NCBI RefSeq assembly: GCF_040371755.1
Contig: NZ_BAABWE010000003.1
Span: forward strand, 228,824 to 292,823
Length of the DNA: 64,000 nucleotides
Direction: 5' to 3'
Source: Bermanella sp040371755
GTDB lineage: Bacteria; Pseudomonadota; Gammaproteobacteria; Pseudomonadales; Oceanobacteraceae
Shown here piece by piece: positions 51,191 to 60,668 of the stretch; position 1 is the stretch's first letter, and each line of letters starts with the position of its first letter. Below the pieces are notes generated by a model, which ran no database searches, was not told the origin of the DNA, and saw only the letters and a program-made list of their open reading frames with translations. Position numbers and translations under genes: made by a program.

Positions 51191-52951
51191 ATGAAACAAA
51201 CCTTATTGGCCTTAAGTGTATTCGTAAGTTGGTTCTTTGTCAGTGCTCTAGGTCACGCACAAGAGCCTGATTTTTTGCCTGTAGATCAAGCATTTAGCTA
51301 CGAATCCATTTATCAATACGAAAAACTTACGATTAAGTTTGATATTGCAAATGATTACTATCTATATTTATCGCGCCTTTCACTCAAACAAGATGGTAAA
51401 ACCCTGCCTTTTACCACTATTGAAGCGCCCATTGATAAAAACGATGAGTATTTTGGTCTGGTCAAAATATTTAAACATACCGTTAGTTTAGTTGTGCCCA
51501 CATTATCTAACTCTCCTGTTACTCTAGAATTTCAAGGTTGCGCTGAAGCTGGGCTTTGCTATCCACCACAACAACGCATTATTGATTTAAATATTATTGA
51601 AGCACCAACCACCCAAAAACAAGTCAGCCAACCACTCAATTCTGACGATGTTTCATCCATTGCTGCATTCTTACAATCCGGCAGCCTACTTTGGCAAATG
51701 TTAATCTTTTTTGCATTAGGCGTAGGCCTTGCTTTTACACCTTGTGTGTTCCCTATGATCCCCATTTTATCGAGTATTATCGTAGGTCAAGGAGAAAGCA
51801 TTACAACACGTCGAGCCTTCATCATGTCACTCACATATGTGTTAGCCATGGCGATTGCTTATGCTAGTGCCGGAGTGTTAGTTGGTTATTTTGGTGCTAA
51901 AGCCAATATACAGTTGTATTTACAAAGTCCTTGGGTACTCGGTAGTTTTGCTTTTGTGTTTGTTCTATTGTCATTCGCTATGTTTGGGTTTTATGAACTG
52001 CAATTACCAAGAGCCATTCAAGATAAATTAAACCAAATCAACCACAATCAAAAAGGTGGGCAATTAATTAGCGTTGCAATAATGGGGGTTCTTTCAGCAT
52101 TAGTTGTCAGTCCGTGTGTCAGCGCCCCTTTAGCAGGCACATTGGTTTATATTTCCACCACAGGGGATTCCCTACTAGGTGGCGCAGCACTTTTAGCACT
52201 GGGTTTAGGAATGGGATTGCCTTTACTGTTGATTGGCACAGGGGGAAGTCGATTTTTACCTAAAGCCGGTATTTGGATGAACGCCGTAAAAAGCGTCTTT
52301 GGTGTTGCCCTTTTAGCCGTCGCTATATGGCTCCTAGAGCGGATCATTCCAGCCAGTATCACAATGATGTTATGGGCCGTATTGCTTATTACTAGCGGTG
52401 TGTATCTTGGTGCACTTGAGCAAGGCACCCACAGCTGGGGGCGTTTATTTAAATCCTTTGGGCTTATTCTTAGTATCTATGGTGTACTTTTAATGGTCGG
52501 CGCTTCTGCTGGTGAAACAAATCCACTACAACCATTAAGCTTTACTAGCCAAAGCCATATTCCAGTGAATAATGCCCATTCGATGAAATCCAACAATCAC
52601 AGCAAAATTACCACCAATGAGGAATTCAAACAGCAATTACAACTCGCTAAACAACACAATCAAATTGCCGTTTTGGACTTTTATGCCGACTGGTGTATTG
52701 CATGCAAAATTATGGATGCAGAAATTTTTAGCCAACCTGATATACAACAAGCTATGTCAAATGTGGTGTTTATTCAGCTTGATATGACAAATAATTCAGA
52801 AGATCAAATGAACCTATTAAATCAATTTGGATTATTTGGTCCGCCCGCCGTTCTATTTTTTAAAGAAGGAAAAGAGCTTAAGCCTCTACGAATTATAGGT
52901 GAGGTCGACAAGGCTACATTCGCTAAACAATTAACCCTCGCTAACCAATAA
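51191..52951 (+). CDS. dsbD: Thiol:disulfide interchange protein DsbD
   Basis: A 586-residue inner-membrane electron conduit: signal peptide, N-terminal alpha domain with redox Cys in GCAEAGLCYPP, eight-helix beta domain with Cys in FTPCVFPMIP and VSPCVSAPL, and C-terminal thioredoxin gamma domain with DWCIACK. All six catalytic Cys are present. The ATG at 51191 with GGAG upstream is preferred over a GTG three codons before. Confidence 0.94.
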   Translation: MKQTLLALSVFVSWFFVSALGHAQEPDFLPVDQAFSYESIYQYEKLTIKFDIANDYYLYLSRLSLKQDGKTLPFTTIEAPIDKNDEYFGLVKIFKHTVSLVVPTLSNSPVTLEFQGCAEAGLCYPPQQRIIDLNIIEAPTTQKQVSQPLNSDDVSSIAAFLQSGSLLWQMLIFFALGVGLAFTPCVFPMIPILSSIIVGQGESITTRRAFIMSLTYVLAMAIAYASAGVLVGYFGAKANIQLYLQSPWVLGSFAFVFVLLSFAMFGFYELQLPRAIQDKLNQINHNQKGGQLISVAIMGVLSALVVSPCVSAPLAGTLVYISTTGDSLLGGAALLALGLGMGLPLLLIGTGGSRFLPKAGIWMNAVKSVFGVALLAVAIWLLERIIPASITMMLWAVLLITSGVYLGALEQGTHSWGRLFKSFGLILSIYGVLLMVGASAGETNPLQPLSFTSQSHIPVNNAHSMKSNNHSKITTNEEFKQQLQLAKQHNQIAVLDFYADWCIACKIMDAEIFSQPDIQQAMSNVVFIQLDMTNNSEDQMNLLNQFGLFGPPAVLFFKEGKELKPLRIIGEVDKATFAKQLTLANQ

Positions 52952-53159
52952 AAATTAAAATAAGTAAGGCCAATGTGCATACTGGCCTTATGACACCATA
53001 ATTACAATTATGACGAACTATACAAATAGAAGTTGAACCACTTCAAATTTCTAATGTAAATACGCATTTTGACTATTCAAATACAGCTTAAGCATAATGT
53101 TTTTACATGTGAAAACCTTTAGTCTCTACGCCATCGAACATGACGTTAGGATGACTAGC

Positions 53160-53465
53160 ATGGACCAACAACTAAAGCAGCAGATTAAAATTAAGCAAAA
53201 CCAAGAGCTAAAAGGTATTACTTGGAAGGAAGCAGGTATTCCGACGCTCACTAAACTGGTTTTTAGACCAATTAAAAAACAAACAATTAATCACTATCCT
53301 GATGATTTCATTCTTGATTTTGACCAAGAGCCTTTGAAAGCTAATGGTCATAGGCTTGATTGCTCTTGTCGTCAATGCATCCCTAAGCCAAAATCATCTG
53401 TATCTATATTGCCGTTAGTGAAAATTGAAGAAGGCATAGCGCCGCTTAATAAAAAGATCTTTTAA
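53160..53465 (+). CDS. Hypothetical protein with CSCRQC motif
   Basis: A 101-residue protein without membrane segments: basic N-terminal half (KQQIKIKQNQELKGITWKEAG) and a C-terminal RLDCSCRQC that could bind metal. No family recognised. I use the ATG at 53160 since AGG lies 9 bases before; the frame opens at 53097. It abuts the convergent gene at 53466. Confidence 0.5.
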   Translation: MDQQLKQQIKIKQNQELKGITWKEAGIPTLTKLVFRPIKKQTINHYPDDFILDFDQEPLKANGHRLDCSCRQCIPKPKSSVSILPLVKIEEGIAPLNKKIF

Positions 53466-53828
53466 TTACAATAGACCTAAAAAAGGTAGGGTTGTTAAAG
53501 CGAAAATACCCACTACTGCCAAAAGATATAAAATAAAAGTAGCCGGCTGTAACTTAAATGTTGAAAGCAGTGTTCTTAATTGCCCTTGTTGTTTCGCTTC
53601 GCTTAATTCTTGGCGCACTCGCTGCTGTCGGCTCAGCATATACTCTGACAGTACAGCTTGAGCTTGCTCAAGCTGAGATTGGTCATTTAACCAAATAGCC
53701 GCTAGTCCGACGCCCCAAAAACCCGGCGTGGTTTCGTAAAAATGAAAATCATTTTGCTCTAATAACGCGCATACTTCTTGATATTCATCTTCAGGCACAT
53801 GCTTTAATTTTAGTAATAACACAGACAT
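53466..53828 (-). CDS. DUF6164-like protein with C-terminal membrane helix
   Basis: A 120-residue protein. N-terminal LLLKLKHVPEDEYQEVCALLEQNDFHFYETTPG resembles the DUF6164 family found near rnd/ycgL genes in pseudomonads; a charged helix follows (QQRVRQELSEAKQQ), then one membrane helix (about 94-118). Function unknown. 15 bases after the gene at 53844. Confidence 0.6.
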   Translation of the reverse strand: MSVLLLKLKHVPEDEYQEVCALLEQNDFHFYETTPGFWGVGLAAIWLNDQSQLEQAQAVLSEYMLSRQQRVRQELSEAKQQGQLRTLLSTFKLQPATFILYLLAVVGIFALTTLPFLGLL

Positions 53829-53843
53829 ATCGTAATTGAATAC

Positions 53844-54194
53844 CTAAGACTTAGCTTGCTTGGCTGAGCTCGCCTTAAACAAAGCTTGAATAGTTAACGC
53901 GATTGCGCCTAATAATAAAGCAAATAATATCGGTAATAAGCCCTGAAAAGCGGCCTTAGTACCCGAAGTTAACAACTCCCCTAACAACACAATAAACGCA
54001 GGGGCTATAGAGGGTATCCCATCAATAGCGTGACTCGCAGGGGTAAACAACACCACTGCACCTATCATCCTTAAATAATTTTTTAAGTCTTCATTGCGCC
54101 AGTACTTGGTAAATTTTACCACCACATAATACATACCAAGGGCTGCTACTAAGTAAGCAACCCAAGTAAGTAAATAAGTGTCGTAATATGCCAT
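53844..54194 (-). CDS. Hypothetical membrane protein
   Basis: A 116-residue protein with three membrane segments (about 5-28, 44-75, 82-105) separated by a charged loop (KYWRNEDLKNYLR). I begin it at the ATG at 54194, immediately after the ycgN stop; a longer frame would overlap ycgN. Homologues stand beside ycgN in related bacteria. Function unknown. Confidence 0.6.
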   Translation of the reverse strand: MAYYDTYLLTWVAYLVAALGMYYVVVKFTKYWRNEDLKNYLRMIGAVVLFTPASHAIDGIPSIAPAFIVLLGELLTSGTKAAFQGLLPILFALLLGAIALTIQALFKASSAKQAKS

Positions 54195-54195
54195 T

Positions 54196-54642
54196 TTATT
54201 CCATCCAAATAATATGATCTTCCCAGTCTTCTTCCGGTATTTTGTCATCCGGAATCCCTTTGCGACGCATAGACTGGTTTCGCTTGTGAATCAAATCTTT
54301 ATCACCACTTCTAAGGTGGTGCCATTTAGGGAGAGACTTACCTTCGCTAATTAAACGATAAGAACAACTAGAGGGCAGCCAATGAAACTCTGTCACATCT
54401 TCAGGCTTCAACCAAACACAATTAGGTACTAACTCTTGGCGACGCTTGTACTCTGTGCAATTGCATGCCTCACGATCTAAATACCGGCAAACTATTTCGG
54501 TATAGTGTACTTCGCCTGTGTCTTCATCTTCTAATTTATGCAAACAACATTTGGCACAACCATCACATAGGCTTTCCCATTCTTCCTTACTCATTTCTTG
54601 TAAGGATTTTGTTTGCCAAAATGGTAATTCTTTTTTGGCCAT
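54196..54642 (-). CDS. ycgN: YcgN family cysteine-cluster protein (UPF0260)
   Basis: A 148-residue protein with the family cysteines: CDGCAKCCLHKL (about 28-39) and CRYLDREACNC, then PNCVWLKPEDV, suggesting a metal or iron-sulfur centre. It belongs with ycgL and rnd nearby, in the order seen in Pseudomonas. Confidence 0.88.
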   Translation of the reverse strand: MAKKELPFWQTKSLQEMSKEEWESLCDGCAKCCLHKLEDEDTGEVHYTEIVCRYLDREACNCTEYKRRQELVPNCVWLKPEDVTEFHWLPSSCSYRLISEGKSLPKWHHLRSGDKDLIHKRNQSMRRKGIPDDKIPEEDWEDHIIWME

Positions 54643-55035
54643 ATCGTTACCTTTGTGAATCTTATTCGTTTTGCCTAGTATTGCCTATTTGATGGGTTAC
54701 GTTCGTGCCTCACTAACCCATCCTACTTCCACATTTTTGTTTAAAAAGATACGTAACACTAGAGCATTTGCGAGACCGCCAAAACAAGGCTACTCGTTTC
54801 AAGTCTATTCTAAAATCGCTTAGGCTGTATAACAGCTTCTCGCATAAGAGCGTCAGCGAGGCCATTAAGACAATGCACACGCCTTATTAACAACTCACCC
54901 TCTTTCCTAAAAGTAGAAGCGTTAATGAAGCAGCTTAGGCAAGGCGGGAATCATTTTTTCAATAGGAGTTGGTGCTTTATCCAATGACTATTTCAAAAAT
55001 AATTTCCAACACAGTCTAAGCTATGCAATTAGATT
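54643..55035. other. Intergenic stretch between ycgL and ycgN
   Basis: Holds a REP-like palindrome (54691-54722) and below it a region with two loosely similar GCGAG-CC-AA motifs (near 54770 and 54853). No credible gene, RNA or terminator was recognised in the remaining 300 bases. Confidence 0.5.
54691..54722. repeat. REP-like palindrome
   Basis: GATGGGTTA (54691-54699) and TAACCCATC (54714-54722) flank CGTTCGTGCCTCAC. Same family as 26500-26541. Confidence 0.8.
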
Positions 55036-55347
55036 CTACAGTATATCGGTGTATTTGGCCGACGTATCTTTATACAAATCCAACATATAGTCGTCGCGCA
55101 CAGGCGGCATTTGCAAGTAGTAACCTTTTTCAACAATCTCGCTTAAGACCTTTTTGGCATCTGCTCGACCTAGATTTTTATCTTCTGATAACGGTAAACC
55201 CATGACTTCTTTTGGGGTACCAAACATTTTAAGTAATTCAGTTGGTACACGTTTTAACCCTTCAAGACGATCCGTATATAAATACATTTCTTCTTTTTTG
55301 GGGCTAGACCAAACCGTTAATAATTTTTTTTTCATGCTCATATTCAT
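55036..55347 (-). CDS. ycgL: YcgL domain-containing protein
   Basis: A 103-residue protein of the YcgL fold: LLTVWSSPKKEEMYLYTDR, RVPTELLKMFGTP, MGLPLSEDKNLGRADAKKVL, GYYLQMPP. Function unknown. It follows rnd by 7 bases, a conserved pair. Confidence 0.9.
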   Translation of the reverse strand: MNMSMKKKLLTVWSSPKKEEMYLYTDRLEGLKRVPTELLKMFGTPKEVMGLPLSEDKNLGRADAKKVLSEIVEKGYYLQMPPVRDDYMLDLYKDTSAKYTDIL

Positions 55348-55354
55348 TACTCAA

Positions 55355-56479
55355 TTAGGATTGCTTTGATAGCTGATTTAACACATTAAGTAGTGGTGTA
55401 CCCACTACCTCTTCTCGCCATCCTTGTAATGTTTGCGGTATCGAAAACGGGCCATTTGGATAGCCTTCACGTAACATAGCTTCCATTGGTTTCTTACGTG
55501 CAAGTAACTCAGGAGGAACATCTAATTGCTCAGCAATTTTATCCACCTTGCGTCGCATCTTTTTAAACCATTCACCAGCGCTTTGTGATAATGGTCGCTC
55601 CATTCTTTCTGGCCATTGCTCTTTAGGGGTATCCTTACAACTTTGTATTAGCAAAACAATTTGCTCACCTTCTTTTCGTAAAGTCGCTGGGCGCAAACCT
55701 TTTATAGAAGATAATTGTTTGGTGGATTGTGGCAAGCGCATGGCTAATTCCATTAACAAAGCATCATTAATCAAATGCCCTCTTGGAATATTCACCTCTT
55801 TGCAACGCTGCTCTCGCCAACTCACCAATTGTTTTAAAACATTTAATTGGTGACCTTTTAACATCCACGCTTTTTTAATGCGCTCGTGGGAATAGCCCGA
55901 TTTTTGCGTTTCACGCCAATCCTCTAATACTTGAGCACAGTCAGCTAAAAACCATTGCCAACGACCTTGTTCTTTTAAGCGAGCTTCTAATGTATTCATC
56001 ATTGAAAGCAAGTATTCGACGTCGTCCGCTGCATAATGAAGTTGCTTGTCACTTAATGGTCGCTTTAGCCAATCGCTACGGGTCTCGCCTTTTTCTAGGT
56101 CAACATCCAGTAGAGCTTTCACTAATTTCTGATAGCCCATAATGCCTCCCATACTGGCCATTGAAGCCGCCAGCTGTGTGTCCATCATAGGTTCAGGCAA
56201 TACATCTAAATTATGAAAAAACGCATCAAAGTCTTCACTTGGGCTGTGTAACAGCTTTACAACCGTTTGGCAGGTAAAGACGGCTTGCAGAGGTTGCCAA
56301 TCTGTAATAGCTAAAGGGTCGATTAAGTAGGTGTTATCCCCATCATTAATCTGAATTAACGCTAATTTAGGATAAAACGTATCGACACGCATAAATTCGC
56401 TGTCTAAGGCAATGCGCTCTAGGGTGAGCCAGTGTTTAGCCACATCAGCTAAGGCTTGGTTGGTATCAATGTATATCAT
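55355..56479 (-). CDS. rnd: Ribonuclease D
   Basis: A 374-residue 3'-5' exoribonuclease for tRNA maturation. DEDD residues in ALDSEFMR, HSPSEDFDAF and HYAADDVEYL; HRDC domain about 210-290 (LNVLKQLVSWREQRCKEVN). Length matches the family. First of the rnd-ycgL pair. Confidence 0.94.
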   Translation of the reverse strand: MIYIDTNQALADVAKHWLTLERIALDSEFMRVDTFYPKLALIQINDGDNTYLIDPLAITDWQPLQAVFTCQTVVKLLHSPSEDFDAFFHNLDVLPEPMMDTQLAASMASMGGIMGYQKLVKALLDVDLEKGETRSDWLKRPLSDKQLHYAADDVEYLLSMMNTLEARLKEQGRWQWFLADCAQVLEDWRETQKSGYSHERIKKAWMLKGHQLNVLKQLVSWREQRCKEVNIPRGHLINDALLMELAMRLPQSTKQLSSIKGLRPATLRKEGEQIVLLIQSCKDTPKEQWPERMERPLSQSAGEWFKKMRRKVDKIAEQLDVPPELLARKKPMEAMLREGYPNGPFSIPQTLQGWREEVVGTPLLNVLNQLSKQS

Positions 56480-56513
56480 AAAGGCCTTAATTAAAGTTGG
56501 CTAAACGAGAGGA

Positions 56514-57113
56514 TCAGTAAACGCTTTTACGGCCAGCAAGGGCATGGGCAAGTGTGCCACCATCGACATACTCCAGTTCCCCACCCAGTGGAACACCATG
56601 GGCAATTCGGCTCACTTCGATGTCTTTTCCAGCAAACATTTGCTGAATATATTGGGCAGTGGCCTCTCCTTCGACGGTAGGGTTGGTCGCTAAAATCACT
56701 TCTTTGACGTCTTTTTCAAGCACCCAAGATTTTAAACGACCTAAGCCCAACGCATCCGGCCCAATGCCTTCTATGGGGCTTAAGCGCCCAAATAAAACAA
56801 AGTAACGACCCTTAAACCCAGTTTGCTCAATGGCTAAAACTTCCGCTGGGGTTTCAACCACACATAGCTGATCATCCAAACGCTTTACATCATCGCAAAC
56901 TGGACACAATTCATTTTCGGTAAGGTTACGACACTGCTGACAATGCCCAACTTTTTCAAGTGCTTCACTTAATGTACTAACAAGACTTGCGGCACCTGCT
57001 TTATCTTTTTCAAGCAAATACAAAGCAAGGCGCTGAGCGGACTTTGGCCCCACCCCTGGTAGAATGGTCAGAGATTGTACTAGCTGGTTAATCAAGGGGC
57101 TTAATGAGGCCAT
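56514..57113 (-). CDS. recR: Recombination protein RecR
   Basis: A 199-residue RecFOR partner: helix-hairpin-helix (LTILPGVGPKSAQRLALYLL), Cys4 zinc finger (CQQCRNLTENELCPVC), Toprim domain (LCVVETPAEVLAIE). Follows ybaB by 15 bases in the dnaX-ybaB-recR operon. Confidence 0.96.
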   Translation of the reverse strand: MASLSPLINQLVQSLTILPGVGPKSAQRLALYLLEKDKAGAASLVSTLSEALEKVGHCQQCRNLTENELCPVCDDVKRLDDQLCVVETPAEVLAIEQTGFKGRYFVLFGRLSPIEGIGPDALGLGRLKSWVLEKDVKEVILATNPTVEGEATAQYIQQMFAGKDIEVSRIAHGVPLGGELEYVDGGTLAHALAGRKSVY

Positions 57114-57128
57114 GCTGCTAACTACTCT

Positions 57129-57455
57129 TTAAAACGGAAGTTTCATACCCGGCGGTAGGCCCATTCCATCGGTCATAGAGCCCATTTTCTCTGAGCTAGC
57201 CGCTTCTATTTTACGCACGGCATCATTTACCGCTGCCGCTAATAAATCTTCGATGATTTCTTTGTCTTCTTCCATTAGGCTGTCGTCCAGTGCCACGCTT
57301 TTCACATCGTGACGACCTGTCATAACAACTTTGACAAGACCCGCACCAGATTCACCTGTGGTTTCTGCATTGGCCAGTTCTTCTTGGGCTTTTTGCATAC
57401 GTTCTTGCATTTTTTGGGCTTGCTTCATCAAGTTGCCCATGCCACCTTTCATCAT
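57129..57455 (-). CDS. ybaB: Nucleoid-associated protein YbaB/EbfC
   Basis: A 108-residue DNA-binding protein: N-terminal GNLMKQAQKMQERMQKAQEEL, then GLVKVVMTGRHDVKSVALD and a Met/Gly-rich end. Length and position between dnaX and recR are standard. Confidence 0.95.
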   Translation of the reverse strand: MMKGGMGNLMKQAQKMQERMQKAQEELANAETTGESGAGLVKVVMTGRHDVKSVALDDSLMEEDKEIIEDLLAAAVNDAVRKIEAASSEKMGSMTDGMGLPPGMKLPF

Positions 57456-57495
57456 GTTTGTTTCCTCAATGATTGATCTATTTTAACCGCTGACT

Positions 57496-59565
57496 TTAGT
57501 CAACGGGTGTAATGCTGTCCATTATAACCTGTGCATTGAACGATTGTCGCAGTGCTTGTACGTTTGGATCTTGTTCAATGCTATCTATTGCCTGCTGAAG
57601 CCGTTCTTGTTGCAATCGCTGAATACGCTGCGCAGGGGTTTCGTACTGAATATCCCCCTCTATTACTTGCACCTGATAACGCTGATCAAGTGCAGTATTC
57701 AACAATTCAGCAAAGCGCTTCTGATGCGACTCGCCAAATAGGCGCATGTGGCCAGCATCACTATGAAATATCAACGTGTCACCATTAACCGCCATTAAAC
57801 AGGTATTAGCCACAAGGTTTCGTAACATACCTTCAACAGGAATTGCCTCAAAAATCAAAGGCCAACTATTGCTACTCAATGCCATTGCCTTTAATTCTGT
57901 GATCTTGTCTTGGGCCTGCTGTTCTTTGACAGCGGCTTGTTCAATTTGCGCGGTATCTTCCGTTGTGGCTGTCACCACTGGGGCCGGTTCGGGTTGAATA
58001 ATTTGGACTGGTTTTTCAGGTATAACCGCTGTCTGCTGCTCAGCTACTGGTATTACATCAGGTGTTGTTACCTGTTGAAGTGCAGGCGCGTCTAGTGGTA
58101 TCTCGGGGGATACTATTTCAGGTGGTATATGTGGCTCGTCAGAGGTATCCCAAGGAACATCCACTTCATTCGGTGACGGAGAGCTTGACTGAGCAGACTG
58201 AGGCTCATCTACTGGCGTGCCTAGTGAAGCGGTAATTTCTTCAACGGGTGCTGAAGTTGCATCATCACTTGGAGCATTTTGTAAAGCTGCTGGCTCATTT
58301 GCTTGAATAGCCGTTGTTTCACTCAAGTCCTTAAGCGAATCAGTTGATTCACTATGATTAATTGGAACTAGAGGAACGGACGTTTCAGATGCCGTATTGA
58401 CGATCTGACGCTTGAGATGCGCCAGATCAGGCTTTTTTACCTGGGGCACTCCCGAAGGGCTTTGGGCTTCTGCTTGTTGCCCCACTGGCGCAAAGTTAAT
58501 CATGCGCAGCAATGTCATTTCCATGCCTGACCTTGGCTCTGGCGCCAACGGTAAATCCCGCTTACCCGTCAGTGCCACTTGATACATAAGCTGAACCATA
58601 GCGGGACTCATGGCCTGCGCTAAGGTTAATACTTGTTCTTTATCACCTTGGCTATTATCCACCGCATCCGGCACGGCTTGGGCAATGGCAATCCGATGAA
58701 TGAGGTATATTAAATCTGCTAACAGGTTATTAAAATCCACAGCATGCTCTGCCATTTGCCCAACTAATTCTAGGGCACTAGCGGCATCGGCCTCAGCTAA
58801 GGCAATGGCTAACTGAAACACACGACCGCGATCCACCGTACCCAGCATACTGGCTACGTCTAATTCTTTAATGTGTCCTTGGCCATAACTGATAGCCTGA
58901 TCTGTTAGGCTCAATGCATCGCGCATACTGCCTTCAGCGGCGCGACCTAACAGCCACAAGCCCGCCTCATCGGCAGGAATATTCTCTTGACCCAATATCG
59001 TTTTTAGGTAACTCACTATGCGTTCAGGGGTCATATTTTTTAAGCTGAACTGCAAACAACGACTCAAAATAGTAGCCGGTAGTTTTTGTGGATCAGTGGT
59101 GGCCAGCAGGAATTTCACGTGCTCAGGGGGTTCTTCCAGTGTTTTTAACAAAGCATTAAAACTGGAGTTAGAGAGCATGTGTACTTCATCGATTAGATAT
59201 ACTTTATAACGACCACGGGTGGGGGCGTATTGCACGTTATCAAGAATCTCGCGGGTATCTTCTACCTTGGTACGCGAGGCCGCATCCACTTCGATTAAAT
59301 CAACAAATCGACCTTGGGTAATCTCTTGGCAACTATTGCACTCTCCGCATGGCTCTGAGGTAATGCCTTGTTCACAGTTAAGGCATTTCGCAAGAATACG
59401 AGCAATTGTGGTTTTACCCACACCGCGAGTACCTGTAAACAAATAAGCATGGTGCAGGCGCTGATTATCAAGGGCGTTGATAAGGGCGCGCATGACATGC
59501 TCCTGCCCTACCATGTCCTTGAAAAATTGTGGACGCCATTTACGCGCCAGTACCTGATAACTCAT
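57496..59565 (-). CDS. dnaX: DNA polymerase III subunits gamma/tau
   Basis: A 689-residue clamp-loader ATPase: Walker A GTRGVGKTTIARI (about 45-57), Cys4 zinc module (CLNCEQGITSEPCGECNSC), DEVHML, SRC in ILSRCLQF. Residues about 375-560 are a low-complexity Pro/Glu/Thr-rich linker; the tau C-terminal domain follows. I did not see a clear slippery heptamer for the gamma form. Confidence 0.96.
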   Translation of the reverse strand: MSYQVLARKWRPQFFKDMVGQEHVMRALINALDNQRLHHAYLFTGTRGVGKTTIARILAKCLNCEQGITSEPCGECNSCQEITQGRFVDLIEVDAASRTKVEDTREILDNVQYAPTRGRYKVYLIDEVHMLSNSSFNALLKTLEEPPEHVKFLLATTDPQKLPATILSRCLQFSLKNMTPERIVSYLKTILGQENIPADEAGLWLLGRAAEGSMRDALSLTDQAISYGQGHIKELDVASMLGTVDRGRVFQLAIALAEADAASALELVGQMAEHAVDFNNLLADLIYLIHRIAIAQAVPDAVDNSQGDKEQVLTLAQAMSPAMVQLMYQVALTGKRDLPLAPEPRSGMEMTLLRMINFAPVGQQAEAQSPSGVPQVKKPDLAHLKRQIVNTASETSVPLVPINHSESTDSLKDLSETTAIQANEPAALQNAPSDDATSAPVEEITASLGTPVDEPQSAQSSSPSPNEVDVPWDTSDEPHIPPEIVSPEIPLDAPALQQVTTPDVIPVAEQQTAVIPEKPVQIIQPEPAPVVTATTEDTAQIEQAAVKEQQAQDKITELKAMALSSNSWPLIFEAIPVEGMLRNLVANTCLMAVNGDTLIFHSDAGHMRLFGESHQKRFAELLNTALDQRYQVQVIEGDIQYETPAQRIQRLQQERLQQAIDSIEQDPNVQALRQSFNAQVIMDSITPVD

Positions 59566-59699
59566 GAAATATTTCTCAGCCTAGCTAGGCCTAACAGCCT
59601 GATTTACAGGGAAAATAATGGGTACAGATCATAGCCGACCTAGCATGACAATGCCAGAAAACCCCAAGGTTTCGCACAATTTAGAAGGTATTTCTATAA

Positions 59700-59984
59700 G
59701 ATGCCTTACATCAAATTTTACCTAGTAGGCTCCCCATAGCTGGGCACCTACAAGTTATAATCCTGCCATTACCAATAGGACTTTATATATACGTCACCCT
59801 AAGAAACCGTAGAAGCTCACTGGCGAGTAACACTCAAAGGGTTAATCAACTATTGGGTTTTGATATTAGTGATATTATTGCCGCAACTGACCCAATGATA
59901 TTAACTGGTGAAGATGGCATTCGATTAGTGCAGGATAATAATCTAGGGCTTACGGAGCTTGCGATCATTCGCCAAGGCGATTAA
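59700..59984 (+). pseudogene. Orphan open frame, possible remnant of a 3' gene end
   Basis: In the 439-base gap between dnaX and the pseudouridine synthase gene, one plus-strand frame is open for 94 codons without a usable ATG near its start. Its last 56 codons (59814-59984) look protein-like: SSLASNTQRVNQLLGFDISD, then IIAATDPMILTGEDGIRLVQ and a short tail ending RQGD. A TTG at 59852 with AAAGGG upstream could start a 44-residue peptide. No family recognised. It could be the C-terminal end of a deleted gene. Confidence 0.3.
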
Positions 59985-60004
59985 TCCGCTCTTAATGAAC
60001 ATAC

Positions 60005-60661
60005 CTAAAACAGGCAAGGGCTTTCAATTAAGAAGGGCTTGCCTGTTGTAGGATGCGTAAAACTCAAAGCACTGGCATGCAGCAATAAACGACTGGCTGA
60101 ATCCAAAGATGCTTGTGTGCCATATAAGTCACAGCCCAAAATTGGGTGGCCTATAGCAAAACTGTGGATTCTTAGTTGGTGGGTTCGGCCGGTTAATGGT
60201 GTGAATAACACCTTGGTCGCATTTTCATAACGCGCTAGTACCTGATACTCACTTACTGCTGACTTACCTGATTCCATACAAATTTGTTGACGTGGAAACA
60301 CTCCTTTAGCAATGGGTAAATCAATCACACCATAATCCTGTTCAACTCGCCCCCAAAGCTTGGCTGTATATGTTTTGGCCACTTCTCGATTAGAAAACTG
60401 CTGATTCAAACAGCGAACCATCTCTTTTGATAATGCCACCAACATAATTCCTGATGTTCCAAAATCCAACCGATGCACCAATAATGCACTAGGAAAGTCT
60501 TGCACCAAACGAAAGTGCACAGAATCTTGATTAGCTGGATGCTTCCCAGACAAACTCAATAAACCACTGGGTTTATTGATCAGTAAGATGTGTTCATCTT
60601 GATACAATATTTCGATTGCCTCGTGACACACAGGGGCAATAAATTCATCTATAGGATTCAA
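60005..60661 (-). CDS. rluA: RluA-type pseudouridine synthase
   Basis: A 218-residue RNA pseudouridine synthase. The catalytic Asp is in VHRLDFGTSGIMLVAL (about 64), and LTGRTHQLRIHSFAIGHPILG is the substrate motif. There is no S4 domain, and length and end-to-end pattern fit RluA (23S U746 and tRNA U32) better than RluC/D. It follows the CLCA_X gene by 7 bases. The exact target is inferred. Confidence 0.82.
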   Translation of the reverse strand: MNPIDEFIAPVCHEAIEILYQDEHILLINKPSGLLSLSGKHPANQDSVHFRLVQDFPSALLVHRLDFGTSGIMLVALSKEMVRCLNQQFSNREVAKTYTAKLWGRVEQDYGVIDLPIAKGVFPRQQICMESGKSAVSEYQVLARYENATKVLFTPLTGRTHQLRIHSFAIGHPILGCDLYGTQASLDSASRLLLHASALSFTHPTTGKPFLIESPCLF

Positions 60662-60668
60662 AATACTA

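Noticed and set aside
57496..59565. Programmed frameshift in dnaX
   Set aside because: No clear A-rich slippery heptamer with a following stem was recognised; cannot be supported by eye.
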